Assembly (NCBI GenBank): GCA_964405465.1
Contig: CAYONZ010000082.1
Coordinates: forward strand, 1 to 9,133
From: CAYONZ01 sp964405465
Lineage (GTDB): Bacteria; Bdellovibrionota; Bdellovibrionia; Bdellovibrionales; JAMPXM01
Direction of reading: 5' to 3'
DNA length: 9,133 nucleotides
Below the pieces are notes generated by a model. It saw only the letters and a program-made list of their open reading frames with translations. It was not told where the DNA came from and ran no database searches. Position numbers and translations under genes: made by a program. This document shows positions 1 through 6,372 of the stretch, one piece after another. The number at the start of each line of letters is the position of its first letter. The first letter of the stretch is position 1.

Positions 1-227
1 GGAATTGACTGTTTATAGACCTTTGACCTGACAAGAAAATCGACAGCTTTTTGATCTTAAATAAGAACTGTTTACACGGTATTTAAACACGACTGAAGTT
101 TAAACATCTGCTTCGCTACTCAATCGCCCAAACGGCCACCTACGAGCGGATAACAATGCAACTCGCTGCTCACTCAAAAGTTCTAGAAAAGGTCGCCAAG
201 ATCTGTCACCAAGAACACAATTTAGGC

Positions 228-252
228 AACCTATGTATAACTAAAATAGGTT
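228..252 (+). promoter_or_regulatory. Inverted repeat enclosing a possible -10 element
   Basis: AACCTAT (228-234) and ATAGGTT (246-252) form a perfect 7-bp inverted repeat with an 11-nt spacer. Inside it, TATAAC (236-241) resembles a sigma-70 -10 box, but no credible -35 hexamer lies 16-18 nt upstream. The arrangement would suit an operator overlapping a promoter for the gene at 324. It could equally be an RNA hairpin or chance in AT-rich DNA. The operator reading is inference only. Confidence 0.25.
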
Positions 253-255
253 TAA

Positions 256-274
256 GCCCTTAATATGCCAGGGC
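256..274 (+). promoter_or_regulatory. Short hairpin in the leader of the large exported protein
   Basis: GCCCT (256-260) and AGGGC (270-274) can form a 5-bp GC-rich stem with a 9-nt loop, four nucleotides after the preceding inverted repeat. No T tract follows, so a terminator is unlikely. It lies 49 nt upstream of the start codon and could influence the leader RNA. No function is established. Confidence 0.2.
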
Positions 275-323
275 ATTGGTTGGTTTCATCTAGGGCACAG
301 GACTTGCTGCGTGGCTTTAGACT

Positions 324-3095
324 ATGAAAGTGCGTGGTTCGTTTGCTGCAAATTTGAAAGCTAATCATCCAAACCGGTTGAGCTCGCTAGGCCGAGGCCA
401 ATACTTACGCAAGTATTCCTTTGCATGGATAGCTTCGTGCGTGGTTCTAAGTTCGCCAACAGGATGGGCAAGTTCCTTGGGGAAACATGGTGAATGCTCC
501 GACCTTGTGGTCACAGACGTAGGGGTACCGAGCAAAAACCTATCGGCGCCATCATCTTCTCCTTCAACATCTTCAGTGGCAAAAGGTGATTCCCATTCGA
601 GCGAGGCAAATAAGAGCCAATACCCGCTTCCCTCCCTTTCTAGTTTGGCATTCTATGCTCACGACGATCATCTGCCGCGAACTTTCTTGGTCGATAAATA
701 TCGAATGCATCAAGTCCTGTTCGATATAGACTTTCAAAACTTTGTCAAAAATAATTTTCATTTGATTTCGGCAACGGCTCGGCAGAAACAACTCGAGGGA
801 CTTACTGAGGCAACGAAAATCTATCAGACCTCTCTGAAGTCACATGGTGATTTGGTTTTGCGAACCAACAAGGCAAAGAAAGTTTCTCCTGAAAAAATAA
901 TGCAAATTGCGAAGGCGCAGACTCAGCTTGATCAAGATCGCCAGAGTTTGCAGAAGATCTATGGAGACGCTGTGCAGTTGGTAGATGGCGATGGCACTCG
1001 CTTTAAGAACGTCAGCACATGGATTGAAATTTTAAAAAAACGTCTGGCTGCACTTGCACGTCTTGAGAATGAAATCTCCGAACGCGCAAAGACCCAAGAC
1101 TCACCTGAACAACTGAAGTGGAAAGAATTGGGGCTTTACCTCATAAACGAAAGTGCATCTATTCTGCAGATTTTAAAAACCATCCAATTCAACTTAGATG
1201 TACTTGAAGTTTCAACTCGGTCTTCCCAAGATGCTATGAAGGCCGCCCGTAATACTCTCGAACTACCCCAATATGAATTCATTGCTCCGCCTATTACTGA
1301 ACAAGAATCCTCCAAGACAGGCCTCATGGTGAAAAGTGATCGCCCGCTTGTTGAACGAATTGGCCTACGACCTCTTCTTGAAAAGGTGGGATTGCTAAAA
1401 CCCAAGCCAAATATTTTAAGACCGATTGAAATTGAACTCTACCCAGGACTCACTGTTGGTGTTCACCAAGCTCTTCCTGAAGAACCCCGCAAAGGCGATG
1501 CTGTTTTCATCGCTAACACCAAAGGGGTGCTGACAACAAATTCGTTACGCCGAGATCTTTGGAACTTGAGCATCGATTCGCTTCCCTGGCTAAATGTGTA
1601 TCACATTCAGCTCAGCAAAGAGCCACCAACCCCATGGGTCAAAGGGATGAAAGTCTCTTTCAAGCAAAAAGGCAATTATGGCGAATTGAAAGCTGTAACC
1701 TATAAGCCCGAGTCCTTGTTTTTTAATTTAGAGCAAAGCAGTTCGCAGCTGGCAAGATATCGCTTTTTCACCTGGGGATCTCCAGATTCTATGTATCCAA
1801 TTTCCCCGGGTAGGCCTGGAATCAGGCTATTTCCGATGGGAGTATCCAAAGACGGACAGAGTTTTCTGATGAGCCACAATAGAAAGATCCACAGCGCATG
1901 GCTAGAGTCGAATGGATCGACGATTCCTTTTGTTACCGTTTCGACAGACATGCTTCGCCAGATTGTGAATCGAGCCAAAGCCATTGAATCGCGAGCCACA
2001 TGGTCTCTCCAACTAGCTCGGAGTTTCTTTTATGCTGCCTCAATGCAGACTGCTGTAGCAAGAGAATGGACCTACAAGGAATTGCAGCAGCCCTTCCCTG
2101 TAGGTAGCCTGGCAGGTCGGCTCTTTAAAGATTTGAACGGCAAGCGCGACTTCCGCCTTGTGCGCATTACAGAACAAACACATCATTCTCAAGATTTGGT
2201 TTGGACCGATCCGGATTTGATATGGCAGGGCTTCCGCATTGGAGATGTGATTTTTAAAGGTGATCAGCAGCTGAATGATGTGATAGATGTCAGCCCGATT
2301 TATCGCCTGGTCGCTCGTGAATATGCAGAGGTTCTTGGCTTTAAAACAAATGGCGATATCGTCGTCTTTTGTCGAAATAAGGTTGAGAAATACTACAAAA
2401 CTGAGGTGCTCACGATGTCACCTCGTGATCTGTCCGGATTCGGCAATCTACCCGTTACCGCAAATGGCCGACGTGACCTAAGCAACACGCTAGAAGCTCC
2501 AGCCTATTTCAGTCACTTTACTTCACCCGCCGACGTGGATTTTCAATCAGAAAGAGAATTTATCCGCTACCAGCGCTATGTTGAGGAATCGCAAACTCTA
2601 CCCAAGTTCGAAATTCAACAGTTGCGAAATCTTTTTCAAGGCGACGGATTTCTTGATCGCAAAATAAAGATGCTCTCTTTTGAGAGCAACCACGAGACAT
2701 TGAAACTAAAGAGGGAACTTGACCGATCATTATCTTATGAAGACTTTCAAGTTAAAGTTTTGCAGGATTTTGATTCTCATGTTGTTGAAGATCTCAATGA
2801 AGAAAATTGCATATTAGAGGGCCACACCTTTGCGGCAAAAAAGAATCTCTATTGGATCGAAGACCGAAGTTTTGTTTATCATGGATTTCGCATTGGCGAT
2901 CGGGTTCTATTTCGGAACAGCAACGAGCTCAGCGATGTCGTTGGTTTTGGCTATAACGGTGATGTGCTCATAAGGCTTAGCAAAGGCAGATACGTGAGCA
3001 AGAGCCCACAATACATTGCAAACAATCTACTCTATTCGTCATTCCCTGAAGATCGAAGGCCAATGCACCCTCCAGAAGATTTTGTAGCTCAATGA
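324..3095 (+). CDS. Large exported protein of unknown family with a duplicated GFRIGD module
   Basis: I do not recognise this 923-residue protein. The N-terminus has a long basic stretch (to K30), then a hydrophobic segment (about 31-50). It contains I-A-S-C at 36-39, which fits a lipobox, and a possible type I cleavage site after A49, so export as a lipoprotein or secreted protein is likely but undecided. Residues 70-110 are Ser-rich and low in complexity. Residues about 150-312 are charged and probably alpha-helical or coiled-coil. The C-terminal half is beta-rich. A module at about 625-680 (W627, GFRIGD 636-641, GF..NGD 672-678) recurs at 842-882 (W844, GFRIGD 854-859, GF.YNGD 874-880). 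KGD/KGM-V-F segments at 390-395 and 440-446 may be degenerate relatives. The fold could be SH3- or KOW-like, which is inference. The upstream ribosome binding site is weak, so the start is not certain. Another exported orphan follows on the same strand. Confidence 0.85.
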   Translation: MKVRGSFAANLKANHPNRLSSLGRGQYLRKYSFAWIASCVVLSSPTGWASSLGKHGECSDLVVTDVGVPSKNLSAPSSSPSTSSVAKGDSHSSEANKSQYPLPSLSSLAFYAHDDHLPRTFLVDKYRMHQVLFDIDFQNFVKNNFHLISATARQKQLEGLTEATKIYQTSLKSHGDLVLRTNKAKKVSPEKIMQIAKAQTQLDQDRQSLQKIYGDAVQLVDGDGTRFKNVSTWIEILKKRLAALARLENEISERAKTQDSPEQLKWKELGLYLINESASILQILKTIQFNLDVLEVSTRSSQDAMKAARNTLELPQYEFIAPPITEQESSKTGLMVKSDRPLVERIGLRPLLEKVGLLKPKPNILRPIEIELYPGLTVGVHQALPEEPRKGDAVFIANTKGVLTTNSLRRDLWNLSIDSLPWLNVYHIQLSKEPPTPWVKGMKVSFKQKGNYGELKAVTYKPESLFFNLEQSSSQLARYRFFTWGSPDSMYPISPGRPGIRLFPMGVSKDGQSFLMSHNRKIHSAWLESNGSTIPFVTVSTDMLRQIVNRAKAIESRATWSLQLARSFFYAASMQTAVAREWTYKELQQPFPVGSLAGRLFKDLNGKRDFRLVRITEQTHHSQDLVWTDPDLIWQGFRIGDVIFKGDQQLNDVIDVSPIYRLVAREYAEVLGFKTNGDIVVFCRNKVEKYYKTEVLTMSPRDLSGFGNLPVTANGRRDLSNTLEAPAYFSHFTSPADVDFQSEREFIRYQRYVEESQTLPKFEIQQLRNLFQGDGFLDRKIKMLSFESNHETLKLKRELDRSLSYEDFQVKVLQDFDSHVVEDLNEENCILEGHTFAAKKNLYWIEDRSFVYHGFRIGDRVLFRNSNELSDVVGFGYNGDVLIRLSKGRYVSKSPQYIANNLLYSSFPEDRRPMHPPEDFVAQ

Positions 3096-3343
3096 TTGTG
3101 AGAATGGCTTTGAGAGTCGCATTTGCTAACTGAACTTGCCGGGGGCAACTTCCGGGTTTTCCCAACTGCTTTTTCTGGCAGCTTTTGTCAGCCACTGTCT
3201 CATCCTTAGACAGCAAGTCTAAACTGAATCGAATTGAGACAGGTCCGGAATTTGATTAAACAAAATCTATGTTATTGAAAGAATCTTTGTTTCGCGCTTG
3301 GTTGGCCGAGAATGAGCGCAGCCTAAGCGGCCCCTTTTGCCTC

Positions 3344-3349
3344 AGGAGG
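3344..3349 (+). promoter_or_regulatory. Strong Shine-Dalgarno fixing the start at 3355
   Basis: AGGAGG lies 5 nt before the ATG at 3355. It supports that start over the in-frame ATG at codon 14, which would leave a more compact signal peptide but has no ribosome binding site of its own. Confidence 0.85.
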
Positions 3350-3354
3350 ATTGA

Positions 3355-4326
3355 ATGAGAAATCTTGTGTCTATTGATACAAACGTTAATCAAATGTCTA
3401 ATGGTACTGGAAGGTCTTTACGAAATTCGATTGGCTTGTCGGTATACTTAGGCCTGTCGATATTGTTAACGACGGCGACGCCTTTATCTGCGAATGCATC
3501 TCCTGGCCCATTTTGTTTTTCAATTGTTCGAGAAGATGGTGAGGTCGAAACCGCGGCCGAGACCCCTGAGCTTTGGAGGCAATTGGCATTTTCTGTGTAT
3601 AAAGCCTATACCATTCATAGGCCCCCAATTTTAACGACCAGTTTTTTGGGTTTCGATATAGCGAAATCTTCACCTGAAGGACTATTTGAATTCACCCGAG
3701 AACTAACTAGTATCATCGAGGCCGGCGGCACAAGGCCGAAGATCACCCAAACCGGTAGCCATGATGGGCCTGGTAATGGTCTAAGAAGACGCGCAGGAAG
3801 CTATGACTTCAGCACAGATGAATACAATCCAGCAAAAGGTCTTCCTGTTGTGTTTGCCGAAGCGCTGGCTTCCTCACCAAATTATGCAAATCTGACGGAA
3901 GCCACAATTGAAAATCTTCTTCACCTAGCAAAAAGAAATCCGAAGGTGTTTTACGCGTCCGGTGTGGGAAATTTGGTTAAACTCACAAAAGTACACCCGG
4001 AACTTATCGCAAGAAAAGGGTTCGGGCTCATCGAAACTGCACTTAAAATTCGCGACTACGGCTCAGCATCGAAAGTGGTATCAGCCATTTGGAGATTGTC
4101 TCCGAACTCGACCATGTCTCTTGGCAAACGGGAGCTCGAAGATTTGCAAAACAAATCGCTGATTGAGTACATGTCGGTAATGACACTCGAATTCCAAAAT
4201 ACAGCATTGCCGAATAATGTTCCACCTGAGACCTCAGCTGAATTTCGATATCAGTTTCAACTTCAGATACGTCGTTTTGCCCTCTACCAAGACAATCCTT
4301 ATGACTTGAATTCGCTTCGACCCTAG
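3355..4326 (+). CDS. Exported protein of unknown family, predicted alpha-helical
   Basis: This is a 323-residue protein of no family I recognise. A signal peptide is clear: basic residues R20 and R23, a hydrophobic core at about 26-42, and a type I signal peptidase site A-N-A|S after residue 48. The mature protein starts near S49. A stretch at about 125-155 is rich in Gly, Arg and Asp and looks unstructured. Residues about 160-285 look like successive amphipathic helices (for example TEATIENLLHLAKRNP, then HPELIARKGFGLIETALKI) and suggest a helical-repeat fold. This is judged by eye. There is one Cys (C54) in the mature part. The gene lies 259 bp after the large exported protein on the same strand and has its own strong ribosome binding site, so it may have its own promoter. 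A periplasmic or secreted location is likely; no activity can be assigned. Confidence 0.85.
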   Translation: MRNLVSIDTNVNQMSNGTGRSLRNSIGLSVYLGLSILLTTATPLSANASPGPFCFSIVREDGEVETAAETPELWRQLAFSVYKAYTIHRPPILTTSFLGFDIAKSSPEGLFEFTRELTSIIEAGGTRPKITQTGSHDGPGNGLRRRAGSYDFSTDEYNPAKGLPVVFAEALASSPNYANLTEATIENLLHLAKRNPKVFYASGVGNLVKLTKVHPELIARKGFGLIETALKIRDYGSASKVVSAIWRLSPNSTMSLGKRELEDLQNKSLIEYMSVMTLEFQNTALPNNVPPETSAEFRYQFQLQIRRFALYQDNPYDLNSLRP

Positions 4327-4373
4327 GCTCCTTTTTTTAAAATATATTTTGTTTATTCAAAACTCTTCCATAA

Positions 4374-4413
4374 CCCAGCCCCTCGTGACGATCGAGTCGT
4401 AACAGGGGCTAGG
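4374..4413. terminator. Long imperfect hairpin between convergent genes
   Basis: AGCCCCT (4377-4383) pairs with AGGGGCT (4404-4410). The stem extends outward past one mismatch (CC 4374-4375 with GG 4412-4413). It also extends inward past a bulge through GT/AC and ACG/CGT to a 7-nt loop at 4391-4397. It sits between the convergent 3' ends of the exported protein (stop at 4326) and the agmatinase (stop at 4464), where a bidirectional terminator is expected. No strong T run directly follows on either strand. A separate T7 tract lies at 4332-4338, just after the plus-strand stop, without an obvious stem before it. Confidence 0.5.
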
Positions 4414-4463
4414 CGGTTTCGGTTCTTCAGGCAAGTCAGCTTTTGGTTGATGCCAATTGAATT

Positions 4464-5399
4464 TTAAACATTGGCCGCGAATAGACTGATCAACTCAAAA
4501 ACTGCATCCATCGCCGCGAGTGATGTTAAATCACTTTGATCAAATGGTGGCGAAACTTCGACCACATCGGCACCCACCAAATTTGCAACCCGCAGTGTGC
4601 GCAGAATTCTTTGGGTCTCAAATGTGGTGAGCCCACCAGGAACAGGAGTGCCGGTGCCCGGCGCATACACTGGGTCTAAACAGTCTACGTCGTAAGTCAG
4701 ATAGGCTGGCGTGTCGCCGAACTGTGGTATACCGGCAATAAACTGTGTGAAGTTGTCACGAATATGATCCATGGTGAAGACTCGTAGACCATGCTTGTTT
4801 ACAAAGTCTAAATCAGCTCCTCCCGCAAGAGGACCACGAATTCCGATTTGCACCGTTTTTTTAGGATCAACCAAACCCTCTTCGATCGCATGGCGCAAAA
4901 ATGAACCATGATGGTATTCACAATCCCAGGCAGCAGGGTAGGTGTCGAGATGCGCATCGAAGTGTATCAAAGCCAAGGGCACACCGTAGTGAGCCCGCAT
5001 TTCACGTAGAATCGGCAAGGTGATGCTGTGATCACCGCCCACCGCAATCAACTTTTTTTTGTTTAGTAAACATTTTTTATAGAACTCTTGGATGCGCGCA
5101 TAGGTTTTTTGCATGTCGATTGGCACCACCGGACAATCACCAATGTCTGCGACCTTTAGCTTTTCAGTAAAGCTCTGCATGCGCCCCCAATGATAAACAC
5201 GCCCAAGCGATGAAATTTCTCGAACCCGGGTTGGAGCAAACCGCGCTCCGGGACGATAGCTCGTACCGCCATCATAGGGAACACCTAAAATACCTAGGTC
5301 ATAGTCGGCATCAATGGCCACATGTGGAAGACGAAAGAATGTTTTGATTCCGGCAAAGCGAGGTTGCTCTCGACCTGAGATCGGCTCGTATTTAATCAT
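4464..5399 (-). CDS. speB: Agmatinase (ureohydrolase family)
   Basis: Agmatinases hydrolyse agmatine to putrescine and urea in the cytoplasm using a binuclear Mn centre. This is the arginine decarboxylase route to polyamines. All ureohydrolase signatures are present in 311 residues, the usual family length: GGDHS (121-125, ligand H124), DAHLD (148-152, ligands D148, H150, D152), HHGS (163-166), and DVDCLDP (237-243, ligands D237, D239) followed by APGTGTPVPGGL. E281 in the VEVSPPFD segment is also conserved in the family. The pattern fits agmatinase better than arginase. A related amidinohydrolase such as guanidinobutyrase cannot be excluded by sequence alone. AGGA lies 6 nt before the ATG. 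The gene follows the helical protein gene by 54 nt on the same strand and may be the distal gene of that operon. No arginine decarboxylase gene is in the window. Confidence 0.93.
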   Translation of the reverse strand: MIKYEPISGREQPRFAGIKTFFRLPHVAIDADYDLGILGVPYDGGTSYRPGARFAPTRVREISSLGRVYHWGRMQSFTEKLKVADIGDCPVVPIDMQKTYARIQEFYKKCLLNKKKLIAVGGDHSITLPILREMRAHYGVPLALIHFDAHLDTYPAAWDCEYHHGSFLRHAIEEGLVDPKKTVQIGIRGPLAGGADLDFVNKHGLRVFTMDHIRDNFTQFIAGIPQFGDTPAYLTYDVDCLDPVYAPGTGTPVPGGLTTFETQRILRTLRVANLVGADVVEVSPPFDQSDLTSLAAMDAVFELISLFAANV

Positions 5400-5453
5400 G
5401 ATGCATCCTTACTATGCGCAAAAAATTTTGAACATGAAGGTCAAACTTTAAGA

Positions 5454-6368
5454 CTAACTGTCTTTCAATCCGCCCTTTTGCATGCGCATGTACTCATCAT
5501 GATTTGATTTTAGATACCGATATGTCAATGATCGTGGCGACATATCCTTCATAAGCCGCTCGAACTCGGGCAGATTGCTCTCTGACATAAAACTCAAGGC
5601 CCGCCGAGCCACCTCTCTTGCTGGATAGATGGGACCCGACTCGACTGTTTTAATCACAAAGGCATCAACTAGTCTCTGCTCAGGGGTGCCCACATAGCTC
5701 TTCAATAGACCCAACCCCTGAGTGTAGAGAGTCGAACTTGCGCTTTCTTCTAAAGCCGAAATAACCGCGCGACAATTTTCTGTGCTGGTTGGAGACTGTT
5801 CCAAAATCTTTAAGGCATTTTCTTTGATATCGTCATTCGGAAATTTCAAAAAATGGCGCGCTACAATTTGAGCCTCATTCGGAAATCGTAAAACATTATC
5901 GGCATCAGCAAAAGCCTGCATATGACTCACCAACTCGGCCTGCAGAGCTTGTTCATATTTTGTTGGCGTCGATTGATCAAAATCACAGTTCTGCAATTGA
6001 TAACATTTCTCGAGCCGCACCAATTCTTTAACGGCGTACTTCAGTTGCGACCGCTGCTCATCTGTTACAAGCATTTTCACAACAGATCCTGTCGCTGAGG
6101 ATCCGGAGGCCGTAGTTGCCGACGGTGTACCCACCTGGGATTTTTTGGCAAAAAGACCAGTCGGTTGATCTTTAATCACGTCTTCAATGGTCACCATCTG
6201 CGCCGAGTCTTCAGACTGCACATAGGGAATTGCGGGCAAAGATCCTAAAAATGTCTGCCAAAGTGATACACTTGGTTCGCCAAGTTGGCGCTCACGTACA
6301 AAATGCAAAATCCCGGTGGCAAGTGCCACCGAGATCACAAACACAATCGAAAATCGAGAGAGTTTCAT
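5454..6368 (-). CDS. N-terminally anchored or secreted alpha-helical protein of unknown function
   Basis: This is a 304-residue protein with a short basic N-terminus (MKLSR) and one hydrophobic segment (about 6-24) followed by R/E-rich residues. This suggests a signal anchor with the rest in the periplasm; no clear cleavage site is seen. Residues about 50-97 are a Ser/Thr/Gly-rich linker. From about 103 to 290 the protein looks almost wholly alpha-helical, with repeated helix-turn-helix units reminiscent of HEAT/ARM or TPR folds (by eye only). Cysteines C122 and C128 form a CX5C pair, and there is a further C199. The start lies 4 nt after the stop of the SLT-type gene, with only a weak ribosome binding site, so translational coupling is likely. 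The upstream gene ends with tandem in-frame stops, TAG then TAA, directly before this ATG. A partner or scaffold for the transglycosylase is plausible but is inference. Confidence 0.82.
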   Translation of the reverse strand: MKLSRFSIVFVISVALATGILHFVRERQLGEPSVSLWQTFLGSLPAIPYVQSEDSAQMVTIEDVIKDQPTGLFAKKSQVGTPSATTASGSSATGSVVKMLVTDEQRSQLKYAVKELVRLEKCYQLQNCDFDQSTPTKYEQALQAELVSHMQAFADADNVLRFPNEAQIVARHFLKFPNDDIKENALKILEQSPTSTENCRAVISALEESASSTLYTQGLGLLKSYVGTPEQRLVDAFVIKTVESGPIYPAREVARRALSFMSESNLPEFERLMKDMSPRSLTYRYLKSNHDEYMRMQKGGLKDS

Positions 6369-6372
6369 TTTA

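Larger units (their letters stand above)
1..323. other. Non-coding region upstream of the large exported protein
   Basis: No convincing gene was seen in this stretch. It is AT-rich at its left end, with TGTTTA or its complement TAAACA at 10-15, 69-74, 84-89 and 101-106. A 14-nt match to the core of the E. coli lac operator lies at 144-157. Two consecutive inverted repeats lie at 228-252 and 256-274, just before the downstream start codon. The only open frame of note is 35 codons (156-263), which has no good ribosome binding site and a composition I cannot connect to any family. The region probably carries the promoter and 5' leader of the gene starting at 324, but no well-matched -35/-10 pair is visible. 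Confidence 0.6.

Noticed and set aside
156..263. 35-codon plus-strand frame before the large exported protein
   Set aside because: Weak ribosome site, no family resemblance, and it runs through the inverted repeats at 228-252. Insufficient support for a gene.
3136..3160. TTGCC/GGCAA stem followed some nucleotides later by TTTT, after the large exported gene
   Set aside because: Only 5 bp with a 3-nt loop, and the T run is separated from the stem by 8 nt. Too weak to call a terminator.
4452..4475. GCCAAT/ATTGGC stem spanning the agmatinase stop codon
   Set aside because: 6-bp stem with a 12-nt AT-rich loop and no T run after it on the minus strand; not convincing as a terminator.
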